Of a DNA stretch of 64,000 bases, positions 36,169 to 45,200 are shown piece after piece. The DNA is taken from positions 61,183,226-61,247,225 of the forward strand of contig OZ024871.1 in assembly GCA_964017185.1 (NCBI GenBank), in the 5' to 3' direction. The notes under the pieces are model-generated. The model ran no database searches. It saw only the letters and a program-made list of their open reading frames with translations, and had not been told where the DNA came from. Origin of the DNA: Rugalucina vietnamica (lineage: Eukaryota > Mollusca > Bivalvia > Lucinida > Lucinidae). Position 1 is the stretch's first letter, and every line of letters begins with the position of its first letter. The position numbers were made by a program, and so were the translations under genes.

Positions 36169-39100
36169 ATGGCAGTCGACATTAATCTAATTACTTGGAA
36201 CGCTACTGGCATTATGTCCAGCTCGTCTTATCTTTGTGAAATATTATCTAGTAAAAATATCGATGTATGTGGCATTTCTGAGCACTGGCTATATGAAAAA
36301 GACTTGATATTTCTAGATCAGATTAGTAGTACCTACAAGTCCCACGCTGTGGCGGACTCGGATTTAAAGTTTCCCGGGCGTAGACGGGTCGGTAAAGGGG
36401 GTGTCGCCTTAATGTGGCACAGAAGAATAGATTACAAAATCACACCGCTGTCAATAGATGATGACAGAATTGTAGGGTTGCAGTATGAAATAAGTCCATC
36501 TGCTTATGTGTTTATATTTCAGGTCTACTTCCCATGTTCTAATCACCCAATGGTGAGATTTTATGACTATGTTGACAAATTGAGCAATTTGTTGGGATTA
36601 TATTCAGATAAGGGGATTGTTATTATTATGGGGGACTTGAATACCAATATACTTAATAATAGCTCGCAATCACAAAGTACAAGATCTCGTCACTTGATAG
36701 ACTTCATGAATACTAATAATTTTGTATCTGTCAATACCATGGATTTTTGTACTGGGGCCTCTTCAACTTTTGTGTCCTACGATAGTTCATGTGAGACGTG
36801 TATTGACCATATATTGTTCCCAAGCGAACAATTATACCGTGTACATACGTGTGAGATCTGTGATGACGCGTCGTTAAATGTGTCAAGGCACAGACCTGTC
36901 TTTTGTGGGTTTAGCATACCAACCTTGGGTCCCCAGTATACGATGAGCGAGTCCATATCAGATATGCGTAATATTAACTGGAAAAGAGCTAACAGTGACT
37001 CTATTCAAAGATACAGTGATCAGCTTGACAACGACTTGTCACTCCAAAATTTAGCTAACTATAACTATGACTCAAACAACTCCATTAAAAATGCATATGA
37101 GGTCTTAGTACGCACATTAAAACATTGCGCAAATCGAAGTTTCCCTGTTAAAAGGTTCAAGCGCTTCTTAAAACCTTACTGGACCAATGAGTTGACCACT
37201 CTTCATAAATCTATGATGGCTAGTCGTAAACGCTGGCTGGACGCCGGTAGGCCAAGGGATCGCAATAACGATGTATGTTCTTTGTACAAGACTGCTAAAC
37301 GGCATTTTCGTCGTGTCCACAGGCAGGCTTCTGAAAATTTTATGAAAAAGCAACTTGATGAAATCGATCGGCTTGCAGAAGTAGATCAACGACTTTTCTG
37401 GCATCATGTAAATAGTCGCAGAAAACGGCCGTGTAATGCAGCTGGGTCTAATATTAATTTTGGGGGGCGAAATTGTTGTGATGAAAGGGAAATAACCAAT
37501 GAGTGGGCAAATTATTTTGCCACCCTTTATACACCATTAGAGTCGCCAAATTTTGATCCCAACTTTAAAGAGACTGTCTCTAGTTTTTTACAAACCCAAA
37601 ATCAGCCAATCACAACTGATAATATCGTTATTTCTAGCGAGGAGGTAGAGTCAGCCGTCCGACTTGCTCACAAGGGGAAAGCATGTGGAGATGATGGAAT
37701 TTATTACGAACATATCATGTTTGGTGGTGTGTTCTTGTATCAAATCTTGGCTGATTTATTTTCTGCTATGGTCAGATCCTCCTATGTGCCTATCGAAATG
37801 AAAAAAGGTGTCATAATAACGTTATATAAAGGGGGAAATAAAAGAAAAGACGACCCCGACAGTTATAGGGCTATTACTCTCTCCTCTGTGTTACTTAAAT
37901 TACTCGAAAGAATAGTCTTAACCAGAATTCAGCTTTTTGATAACTTAACCCCTCAAATTCATGCGTTGCAGGGGGGCTTTCAGAAAAACATTGGTTGTCT
38001 TGTTACCTCATTTATGCTCCGGGAATCAATAAGCTACGCAGCAGAAAACGGTAGTAAAGTCTATGTATGTTTTCTAGATGTAAAAAAGGCATTCGATTGC
38101 GTTTGGCACGAGGGCCTGTTTTACAAACTTTATCACTCTGGCATTAATAAAGTATTTTGTAAGCTAATAATTAATATGTATACAGGTATGTCTAGTTGTG
38201 TACGAGGCCGCGGTTTCAAATCAGACTGGTTCGATGTGCGTCAAGGTACGCGCCAAGGCGGGGTTATCTCACCCTTTTTGTATTTACTTTTCATCGATGA
38301 ACTCATTTACGAATTAGAAAAAGCTGGTTTAGGTCTTCTTGTATACGCTATATTCTGTGGTTGCCCAACTGTCGCCGATGATATGCTACTCAGTTCTTTT
38401 TCGAAAAAGGCTCTAGAAAAGATGCTTGCGATTTGTTTAAAGTATGCTAATAAGTGGCGGTTCGAGTATGGTATAATTAAGTGCCTTGTTGTTGTTTTTA
38501 ATGAAATTAAAAGAGCATTCGTACAGGCAAACCGGATTTGGAATTTTGGGAACGCGCAAATCGAGGAAGGTCTTGAGTATAAACATCTTGGCGTAATCTG
38601 CGATAAGAATATGTCTTTCGATAACAATGTTAAAGTTGCTTGCAACAAACTTAAGAATACGTTTTTGAGTATTGTTAACTGCGGTATCCATCAGGATGGA
38701 CTGAATCCCTTGACGTCCAAACGCATATATAACTCTATAGTGCTTCCAAAAGCTTTATACGGATGTGAACTATGGTCCAGTTTGAATAAGAAGCAAATCA
38801 TGTCACTGGAACGCGCACATCGGTTTTGTATAAAGTTCATGCAATCACTACCTAAATATACTAGTACTGATGTAAGCCTTGCATTAATTGGAATGTACCC
38901 AATTGAAGCTGAAATAGATTACAAGAAACTTATTTTCCTAGGTCAGCTGTGTCGCTTACCTGGAGGGTACAGGGCCAAAGAGATTTTTACTCACAGACTA
39001 ATTCACTTCAATGAAAGCCCTGCTAAGAAACTCGGATTTTTCCCAGATATATTTCGCATTTTAAACAAATATTCAGTTTCCCAGGTACTGAATGAATATA

Positions 39101-39657
39101 TACAAACAGGGGTTTTCCCAAATAAAGTTGCCTGGAAAAATATCGTACGTAGTAAAATCAATGCGTTGCATACGGATGACATGCTTATCAGAATTAACTC
39201 TTCCGAATTAGTTTCCCGAATAGTTCATTTGCATTCAGGTTTATCGTCTTACCCTCATGCTTTCTGGATATTATGTAGGGAACATCCACGTTATAAAAAG
39301 TACGCACATGTGGCTGTTCGCCTGATAGGGCTTATGTTTTGTGGAAGATGGCGCTCTCCATGTCATATATGTGGTGAAAACGTTGTTTCAATAACAGAAC
39401 ATGTTTTATTGTTTTGTCGGAGTAACAGTTATTTCAGGACGGAGTTGTGGCAAAAACTTATTAAACGTTTTGGTTTAGCTTTTTACATAGAATATATTTC
39501 GCTATCCGTCTCAGAGCAAGTTAACGCATTGCTGTCAGGGTTTAGTAATATGCTTCATCTTGAAAGCGACAGGTTTGATTCAATGAAGCTTTTTCTTAAG
39601 GCACTGAAGCTGTTAATGCTTGAAAGCAGATACCAAAATATAATAACATTGGAATAG
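36169..39657 (+). CDS. LINE ORF2 protein: AP endonuclease, reverse transcriptase, CCHC motif
   Basis: The product is 1162 aa from the ATG at 36169. It should nick target DNA and reverse-transcribe the element RNA from the nick. The endonuclease domain (about 1-245) shows N11, E38 (ISEHWL), D156/N158 (GDLNTN), D213-H214 and a final S239-R240-H241 where most relatives have SDH. The reverse transcriptase (about 490-790) shows a GKACGDDG entry motif, YRAITL, motif A FLDVKKAFD with D637, motif B RQGGVISPFLYLLFIDEL, motif C VADD at 735-738 (V in place of the usual Y or F), motif D with KC, and a YKHLGV motif. A long C-terminal region ends with C1065-x2-C1068-x9-H1078-x4-C1083, the zinc-binding type found at the end of many LINE polymerases. 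No frameshift or internal stop is present. No RNase H was seen. Clade assignment is open. Confidence 0.92.
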   Translation: MAVDINLITWNATGIMSSSSYLCEILSSKNIDVCGISEHWLYEKDLIFLDQISSTYKSHAVADSDLKFPGRRRVGKGGVALMWHRRIDYKITPLSIDDDRIVGLQYEISPSAYVFIFQVYFPCSNHPMVRFYDYVDKLSNLLGLYSDKGIVIIMGDLNTNILNNSSQSQSTRSRHLIDFMNTNNFVSVNTMDFCTGASSTFVSYDSSCETCIDHILFPSEQLYRVHTCEICDDASLNVSRHRPVFCGFSIPTLGPQYTMSESISDMRNINWKRANSDSIQRYSDQLDNDLSLQNLANYNYDSNNSIKNAYEVLVRTLKHCANRSFPVKRFKRFLKPYWTNELTTLHKSMMASRKRWLDAGRPRDRNNDVCSLYKTAKRHFRRVHRQASENFMKKQLDEIDRLAEVDQRLFWHHVNSRRKRPCNAAGSNINFGGRNCCDEREITNEWANYFATLYTPLESPNFDPNFKETVSSFLQTQNQPITTDNIVISSEEVESAVRLAHKGKACGDDGIYYEHIMFGGVFLYQILADLFSAMVRSSYVPIEMKKGVIITLYKGGNKRKDDPDSYRAITLSSVLLKLLERIVLTRIQLFDNLTPQIHALQGGFQKNIGCLVTSFMLRESISYAAENGSKVYVCFLDVKKAFDCVWHEGLFYKLYHSGINKVFCKLIINMYTGMSSCVRGRGFKSDWFDVRQGTRQGGVISPFLYLLFIDELIYELEKAGLGLLVYAIFCGCPTVADDMLLSSFSKKALEKMLAICLKYANKWRFEYGIIKCLVVVFNEIKRAFVQANRIWNFGNAQIEEGLEYKHLGVICDKNMSFDNNVKVACNKLKNTFLSIVNCGIHQDGLNPLTSKRIYNSIVLPKALYGCELWSSLNKKQIMSLERAHRFCIKFMQSLPKYTSTDVSLALIGMYPIEAEIDYKKLIFLGQLCRLPGGYRAKEIFTHRLIHFNESPAKKLGFFPDIFRILNKYSVSQVLNEYIQTGVFPNKVAWKNIVRSKINALHTDDMLIRINSSELVSRIVHLHSGLSSYPHAFWILCREHPRYKKYAHVAVRLIGLMFCGRWRSPCHICGENVVSITEHVLLFCRSNSYFRTELWQKLIKRFGLAFYIEYISLSVSEQVNALLSGFSNMLHLESDRFDSMKLFLKALKLLMLESRYQNIITLE

Positions 39658-40085
39658 AAATAGTACCTAATCGTTTGAGAAGAAGTTTTGAGCTCTGTTT
39701 GTATCAAGACAAAATAGATGTTATCCTTAATGTTTCTTTTTATACAGGTTGCATTCACGGTAGCGCTCAGAGACGTTTCGAATCAGAACCTGCGTATGCG
39801 CGCTCTGATCCGGGACTTCCCTGGATGCATGTGATAACTCGTTGAATCGTGAATTTCATTGATGTGAATGTGCATAAACACCACTTTCTACTTTTCATCG
39901 TATATTATTCATTTTCTTGTCACTTATTCTGGTCATGTGTGTATGTGTGCGTGCGTGTTTCTCAGGGTAATAATGTTATTATTGCTATGTATGTAATTTG
40001 TATATGTATGTCTCATGTATGTATTTTTGTATTGTATTTTGCTCTCCAAATATGGAGGATAATAAAATATCTATCTATCTATCTA
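39658..40085 (+). promoter_or_regulatory. LINE 3' region with terminal hairpin, poly(A) signal and (TATC)n tail
   Basis: After a non-coding 3' stretch the element ends with a stem-loop CTCCA-AATA-TGGAG (40044-40057), then AATAAA at 40061-40066 and a tail of four TATC units plus TA (40068-40085). A 3' hairpin followed by a short microsatellite tail is the template end recognised by the reverse transcriptase in several CR1/L2-like LINEs; the role here is inferred from that pattern. The next base is the first base of the downstream 1.05-kb repeat. Confidence 0.8.
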
Positions 40086-40179
40086 CCCATTTAGATAATA
40101 TAAGTCTTTGTATCGACTACCATATTGAAAGATACAACATTTCAGTAATTCTCTTTGGCTCCATGTTGCCAAACCTAAA

Positions 40180-40223
40180 GGGTCACTGACGAGACTGTAT
40201 TAGTCGAAACCGCGGTATGGCCC
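40180..40223 (+). ncRNA. predicted type I hammerhead self-cleaving ribozyme, downstream copy
   Basis: Base-for-base the same core as at 32676-32719, shifted by 7504 bp: helix I GGGUCA/UGGCCC, CUGACGA at 40186-40192, helix II GACU/AGUC, GAAA, short helix III and GUA cleavage triplet. Predicted cleavage is after 40217, which is 132 bases past the LINE tail, so a read-through LINE transcript would be trimmed there. Confidence 0.85.
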
Positions 40224-40236
40224 ATCCCCTTTCTCA

Positions 40237-40254
40237 TTTATGTGTTCACATAAA
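40237..40254 (+). other. perfect 8-bp hairpin 3' of the downstream ribozyme
   Basis: TTTATGTG/CACATAAA with a TT loop, identical to the one at 32733-32750. Confidence 0.6.
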
Positions 40255-41143
40255 CAATTCACCTCTTGTTCAGTCGTTGTCGTAAAGCAACGGGACGCGT
40301 AATGCTGCGCAGCAGTAATTACGGCGCTTTGACCCTACGATGCCAGCATTTTTCGCTGAGGTAAAGCGTCAAGTGGTCAAAATACAAAGCATTCAATTAC
40401 AGTGCAAAATTTACGTCAGTCCCATGCCTATTAATTGTGTTTCAAACCTTTTCAAATCGTTCTATTTTGTTTTTGTTTTTAAATTCCTTGGTCATAACTT
40501 GTCACAGTATACTGGGCATAATGGGTAAAATTGTTGTGCCCAGGCAGAAGGAAGGTAAAAATTATAGTATTTTGCTAGTGAATGCGTTTCTTTGAGTTAT
40601 TTCTCATTTTACCCTGGCATTATCGGCTGCCATAGAAACTACGCAGACTTGCATATGTTGATTGTTAATTTAGAACAATATTCGTTCATGTATGTGACCC
40701 TTCTCAGTAACTTATATAGGGTTTTAATGTATGTTTTCCATAGCCTTTGCATGAATATGCAAATGATCTTATTCATTATAACTTGTATACTTGTCAAAAT
40801 GTATAATAGAAGCAGCTATGACATCTAAAAATGATGTTTATGTACTCGAATAAATATTAATGTTCATATGAATATGAAAATTAGATTATTTGCGTATTCA
40901 CCGTCCTTCGATCGGATTATGTCAACGCCCATTAACTTGTCATAGCTGAATGAGATATTATCAATTTCGTAGATGCAAAAGCTTTGTTTGCTGCCCATCT
41001 TTGTAATATTCAAATGCAAAGACTGATTGGCATATTCAAATACCCCTAAAACATGGAGTGAATTCGTTTTGTCTTTACTATACACAAAACAATAAATGCA
41101 TGTTTTCGTGGAAACCAAGCCAACAACAATACAATGGGATAAT

Positions 41144-41365
41144 TTTATTACGAAGTGAGTATGTTTTAGTTTCGATTCGTCTGTATGACGACTTTATACC
41201 ATGAATAAAAGTAACTTTGTAGCCGTAAAAGCTATTTTATTTGATGTATATGTCTGTCAAAAATTAGTTTTATTCAAAAAGGCCTTGGGAATGCTTCCAT
41301 TCTACGTACCCCGAAGTGGATTTTTCTGTGACGGCAAACGCTTGGAGTTATATAAATTTACCAGA
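41144..41365. other. short single-copy-looking stretch between direct repeat and satellite
   Basis: About 220 bp with no ORF or recognised repeat. Under the target-duplication model this is the original right flank of the LINE insertion site. Confidence 0.5.
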
Positions 41366-41911
41366 GTCTAACACCCACAAGGTCGCTAGCTCCCGAAAGA
41401 CCGCGCACGGCAATGACATGCCTGCCAAATACCCCACCCAAATTGTAAACTTTTTACCATGTCCGAGTTAAAATTTTCAATTAACCAGAGATTTTCCGGT
41501 ATAGCCGACTTATGGGTCGTGAAGGCACTTGTATGGACTACAAACCACACTGGGTCTCCAATCCCGAAAATCGATACGGTACCCTACCGAAGAGGTACCC
41601 GCGCCTTTCCTTTTCTTTACGGAAATGTGCATTTTCGGTCGTATTTGTACCCCTTTTTTAATCGGAAACCAGAGTTTTCCCGGCCTAGCGGTGTATGTGG
41701 TCTGAAAGTGCATCCTGACTGCTGTTAGCCCCACCAGGTCCCGAAAGTCTGCGCACTGCAATGACAGGCCGGTCAAATATCCCACTCATTACTAATATAT
41801 GCTAACTCTTCACACGTGCGAGTTACAAGAGACTGTCACACTTCTACTCTAAAATCCACCAAGTTGCTAGCTCCCGAAAGTCCGTGCACGGCGATGACAG
41901 GCCTGCCAAAT
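41366..41911 (-). repeat. degenerate satellite fragment in right-array orientation
   Basis: Roughly one and a half decayed monomers. Recognisable blocks are GCTAGCTCCCGAAAG (twice), GACAGGCCGG/GACAGGCCTGCC, CTTGTATGGACTACAAA, GAAATGTGCATTTTCGGTC and CCAGAGTTTTCCCGG. Their orientation is that of the array at 48985-64000 and opposite to the array at 1-31044. The fragment ends at GCCTGCCAAAT, exactly where the 7-kb inverted-repeat element begins; the monomer resumes after that element. Confidence 0.9.
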
Positions 41912-42094
41912 AGACATTTTTCACTTTTGAACGTAAATGTTGCTGGCGCGTGCGGTTACGACTTTCGGTGTGATGGGGGACGACTCGTGAGGGCATATTT
42001 GAGACGATGACGAGGCTCGATATGAATAATTACTTGGTAAAAACTACCTATAGCCTAACGGAGACCAATTAAACAAGACAGGCAAAAAAGAAAT

Positions 42095-42180
42095 AGTCCA
42101 CGACGTCTTACTCTGTGGCTCAGTAGGTAGCATGTATGGAATTAAACCAAAAGGTCCTGGGTTCGAGTCCGGCTAGGACA
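42095..42180 (+). other. tRNA-like module in the left inverted repeat
   Basis: It has a Pol III A-box-like TGGCTCAGTAGGTAG and B-box-like GGGTTCGAGTCC (42159-42170) at tRNA-like spacing. Acceptor and T-stem pairing is poor, so it is not a working tRNA. Its mirror copy is at 48715-48797, meaning it was part of the element before the arms diverged. Confidence 0.65.
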
Positions 42181-42534
42181 AAAATTCTTTTTCTGTTCTT
42201 AATTGCTTCCTTTTTTTCGCATCTGTGACAATATAGCTTAGAAAATGAAAAAGAAAAGAAAAGAAAAAAAAAATGCAAAACTCACAAAATGCACTACTGC
42301 ATTTAATACTAAAATCGTTAATTTGTGGATTAAATAAAGTGTGTAGTGAGAAGGCAGTACGCACGTATAGGTTTTTCACTGAGTCTTCTTGTGTTTTCAC
42401 CGATTTAAGCCGGTAGCTTGATCGTAATCGGCAGAAGAGCGGACCCGCGACCGATCCTCACGTCTACATTTATTTTCTGAAGGCTGGTACAGATAATGCG
42501 GCTAGGATAAGTTGACCGCCTCTAATGACTAAGC

Positions 42535-42757
42535 GGCCCCCGTGGCCGAGCGGTTGAGAGCGCTGTTTCTTAATCACTCGTTCATCTCACCGCTGTGTCT
42601 TGTGTGTGTTCGAGCCCCACACTGGCCACATATGATACAAGCCAAGTTCAACTTGCGGGAGTGCCAGGTGGTTTTTCTTAGGGTGCTCACGTTTTCACCC
42701 CACCTACTGATTGGTGAGCTGAAATAATCTTGAAAGGGACGTAAAACTGAACTAAAA
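42535..42757 (+). mobile_element. tRNA-derived SINE (about 223 bp)
   Basis: The head CCCCGTGGCCGAGCGGTTGA resembles a Leu/Ser-type tRNA 5' half with A box; the B box is GTGTTCGAGCCCC near 42606. The tail is TTGAAAGGGACGTAAAACTG. It is absent from the mirror position in the right arm, so it inserted after the inverted repeat formed. The same family occurs reversed at 46671-46904 and as a fragment at 43610-43735. Confidence 0.85.
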
Positions 42758-43230
42758 TGCGCAAGACAATAAATCAAATAGTACATGTACATGTTCAGAT
42801 ACATGTATATCTGTGTTTATTAGATGTAAAACTACAGTTTCACGTGCTGTCTCGTGAGCATACATAATTCATTCTGTTTATATTTCAAACAGATTATCAG
42901 CTTGATGTCGAAGTTTCGCTCATTCGACAGTCATCTGCATCTGCGATGGCGGCAACATCCTACATGTAGCTACATTTCGCCAAGCCACACAACTAATTTT
43001 GTTTATTGTAGACCTTCAACAGTAATGCAGCCATATCCAGTGTGCTGGTTACGATGTAGTAAATTAACTTGGCAAGACATAAGTTTTCTTTTTGATCCAT
43101 ATTTATTCTGTGTGATATTGTATGCGTGTTGTTTACCTGGTTGAATTCAAATAAACATGATTAAAATAAAACTAACACAATATTATTTTTATGAGTTGCT
43201 AAAGTGTTTCCATAAAGCACTCCATGTCGT

Positions 43231-43325
43231 AGTGGTTCAGTCAGTCGCCTCGTAAAACGGGCTGCGCGTCCAATCCAACGCGTAACTCCGTCTTTCGGTC
43301 GAGACCAGGGTCCAGTATGTAAATA
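43231..43325 (+). other. second tRNA-like module (degenerate)
   Basis: GTAGTGGTTCAGTCAGTCGCCT resembles a tRNA 5' half and matches, in reverse complement, GGCGACTGACTGAGCCACTGC at about 45949-45970. The B box is not clear. The match suggests that the inverted arms once reached further inwards than the clear 1.1-kb repeats. Confidence 0.4.
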
Positions 43326-43609
43326 GTTGTTATTTGCACGTGAGACCCCGAATATTCCTCGTTATATGGTTTACATTAAGCATGCGTGCATGATGGAATG
43401 TAAATGCATTTTTTCTTATAGGCGCGAGTAACATCGGAGAAGTTTTGCTATCTGTTAAAATCTAATCAGGGCCCAGAATTACACAACGCCCACCTTAGTG
43501 AGGATGTGAAATTTAATTGTATCGATTCCAGGTCATTCTATTGTTACTTGATTACAGATAAGAGTCTGACTGTGCTCATTTCAGATCATAATTTCGTTTT
43601 TATACAATT

Positions 43610-43735
43610 TTCGCCCCGATCAAGATTATTTAAGTTCATATGAGACGGATAAATCAGTAACAAGGGGGGGGGGGGAGAACCCTGAGAAAACGACTTGGCA
43701 CACCCACAAGCAGAATTTGGTTTGTGTCATCTGTG
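43610..43735 (-). mobile_element. SINE fragment, reverse orientation, head missing
   Basis: It matches the 3' half of the SINE at 46671-46904 in the same order (AAGTTCATATGAGACGG, AATCAGTA, GAACCCTGAGAAAA, TTGGCACACCC, GTTTGTGTCATCTGTG) but lacks the tRNA head. A run of 12 G (43664-43675) replaces the corresponding GGTGGGGCG stretch. Confidence 0.7.
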
Positions 43736-43823
43736 ATTGTAAGACTGATCAATTGGGCAGCAACCTACGACGAAGTGTTCATTGTCTTGGTGATGGTTGT
43801 TGCCAAAGCGATATTGCTTTTTT

Positions 43824-43824
<1 letters not shown>

Positions 43825-43862
<38 letters not shown>
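43825..43862 (+). repeat. poly(A) tract, 38 A
   Basis: An uninterrupted run of A preceded by TTTTTTC. It is probably the tail or expanded tail of a retroposed sequence, or a place where assembly length is unreliable. Confidence 0.85.
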
Positions 43863-43863
<1 letters not shown>

Positions 43864-43926
43864 GATTTTATCAAGCAGGATCAGTTATCAAACCACATTG
43901 CTGCTTGACAAGCCGAAAACAGTTAG

Positions 43927-44085
43927 TGTTAACGGCATGTGTTCGTCCTTTTAAACCAGGGACCGCGGGTTTGATCCCTGGATCCTTAAGTCTGTCGGAT
44001 GATACTATAAACTGATGTCTCGTTTCCATATGACCTTTGCTGTTGGATTAACGTTAAACCTCAAATCAACAAACCAATTAAATTT
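43927..44085 (+). mobile_element. fragment of a second SINE type
   Basis: It contains a B-box-like GCGGGTTTGATCCCTGG followed by TCTCGTTTCCATATGACC and the tail GTTAAACCTCAAATCAA. The A-box half is missing. The tail (TTAAACCTCAATCAA type) is common in molluscan SINEs as far as I recall; a repeat-library search would confirm or reject this. Confidence 0.5.
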
Positions 44086-44429
44086 ATCATTTATGTAAAT
44101 TCTGATTGAGTGAAAAGCTTATGCGCATTTATGCTCGCCCGATTCCGGACGCAAAAAATGCCCATAAGGTTAAGAATGATCAAGGTGTTGTACATGTAGC
44201 TCTGTTGTCAGCATGTGTAATACATGTGCACTAAAATGGTGCCGTGTATCTTGACGCTAGCATAACAAAACCTTAACAAGCAATATACAGTGTTTTTAAA
44301 GTTGTAAAAAATGAAAATTTTCAGTTCAACATTTTTATCCTTTTATTTTGCTCAAAACATAGATTGTTACTGCCTCGCAGAGGCAGTTCTAACGATTACT
44401 CACAATCTGTGTTTTTAGATACATGGGCA
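44086..44429. other. interior of the 7-kb element, nothing recognised
   Basis: AT-rich, no ORF, no clear repeat. Confidence 0.5.
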
Positions 44430-45200
44430 TCCTAAGTTGACCTTGCCGTAGAATAGGTCAATATCATCCCTGGGTCATGATTTAGGCCATGTATAAACTT
44501 TGTAGATGCTTAATGCCAAGTTTCAAACTCGTAGGCCTACTGGTTCTGAAGAACATTTTAAAGGTTTTTGCAGTTTATAGCCATGGCGGCCATTTATACA
44601 ATCTTTCGTTCCCTTTCTATGAAGTGTGGCTTTGATCGGCTATGCGGTTGCAGAGATGTTTGAATATTTTGGTCATATGCATGTATACAGCCCCCGGGCA
44701 GGAGCAGACACACCCCTGGGGACTAAATGTTTTCACGGACATAAATCTTCAGTACCTTTGCATGCTCATCGCCAGTTTCCACCCATTTAATTACATTTAA
44801 CTTATTTTCCCCGATTTAAATGCATGGGCGACCTAAGTTGACCGTGCCATAAAATAGGTCAAGGTCATCCCAGCATTATGATGTATACCAACTTTGTAGA
44901 ACTCTATTGCCTGATGCTTCAAACTTAGTTTCAAAATCATAGGACTTCTGCTTCCGGGAAGAAATTGTTTTAAAGGTTTTTGCTATTTATAGCTATGGCG
45001 GCCATCTTAGTCATGTGACCTGGGTCATTTATGCAAACTTTCGTGTTCCCTTCCTAAGAAGCAAGCAGTTTAACTTTGGTTTGCCATTTGGTTTCAGAGG
45101 AGAATATCATGGAAATTGTTGACGGACGACGTCGGACAGACGACGGGGGCATGGTCATCCTATAAGCTCACTTTTTGAGCCGAAGGGCTCATGTGAGCTT
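44430..45200 (+). repeat. dispersed repeat family, two diverged tandem units with terminal hairpin
   Basis: Unit 1 is about 44430-44815 and unit 2 about 44816-45200. Both carry CCTAAGTTGACC, TAGGTCAA(G/T)(G/A)TCATCC, TTTAAAGGTTTTTGC, ATGGCGGCCAT and a TTTCGTxxCCC motif. The second ends with GACGGACGAC followed by a hairpin: outer AAGCTCAC/GTGAGCTT and inner GAGCC/GGCTC (45164-45200). The family is shared with 46380-47845. Confidence 0.7.

Larger units (their letters stand above)
33634..40085 (+). mobile_element. full-length non-LTR retrotransposon (APE-type LINE)
   Basis: A 6452-bp element with a 430-bp 5' leader, ORF1 (34064-36145), a 23-bp gap, ORF2 (36169-39657) and a 428-bp 3' region that ends in a hairpin, AATAAA and a (TATC)n tail. 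ORF2 joins an apurinic endonuclease domain to a reverse transcriptase and a C-terminal CCHC motif, and no RNase H is evident, which fits the Jockey/CR1/L2-like group; the exact clade cannot be fixed without a phylogeny. Both ORFs are open from end to end, so this copy is young and possibly active. It is bracketed by 1.05-kb direct repeats. Insertion polarity agrees with target-primed reverse transcription: the 3' tail abuts the left end of the downstream repeat, and the 5' end follows the right end of the upstream repeat. Confidence 0.93.
40086..41143 (+). repeat. 1.05-kb direct repeat, downstream copy, flanking the LINE
   Basis: It starts at CCCATTTAGATAATATAAG directly after the LINE tail and ends at CAATGGGATAAT before TTTATTACG. 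It is 1058 bp against 1052 bp in the upstream copy; the extra six bases are one more TTTTTG unit. One further substitution was found by eye. Such low divergence says the repeat was duplicated at about the time the intact LINE arrived. Confidence 0.95.
41912..43200 (+). repeat. left terminal inverted repeat of the 7-kb element
   Basis: Collinear with the reverse complement of 47866-48984. Shared blocks, outside to inside, are GTGCGGTTACGACTTTC, GATGGGGGACGACTCGTGAG, the tRNA-like module, GGCTAGGATAAGTT, CAGTTTCACGTGCTGTCTCG, CATAATTCATT, CCTTCAACAGTA and TCAAATAAA. A SINE (42535-42757) interrupts it; without the SINE the arm is about 1.07 kb, equal to the right arm. Confidence 0.85.

Noticed and set aside
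32582-41143. LTR retrotransposon with 1.05-kb LTRs
   Set aside because: The interior encodes AP endonuclease plus LINE-type reverse transcriptase and lacks protease, integrase and RNase H. No TG...CA ends, primer-binding site or polypurine tract were seen.
32582-41143. Penelope-like element (because of the hammerhead repeats)
   Set aside because: ORF2 has an AP-type endonuclease at its N-terminus and no GIY-YIG domain, and there are two ORFs.
42095-42180. Functional tRNA gene
   Set aside because: A and B boxes are present but acceptor and T stems do not pair; the mirror copy at 48715-48797 has the same defect in the acceptor stem.
43717-44015. Lysine-rich ORFs across the poly(A) tract
   Set aside because: They are artefacts of the 38-A run between SINE fragments.
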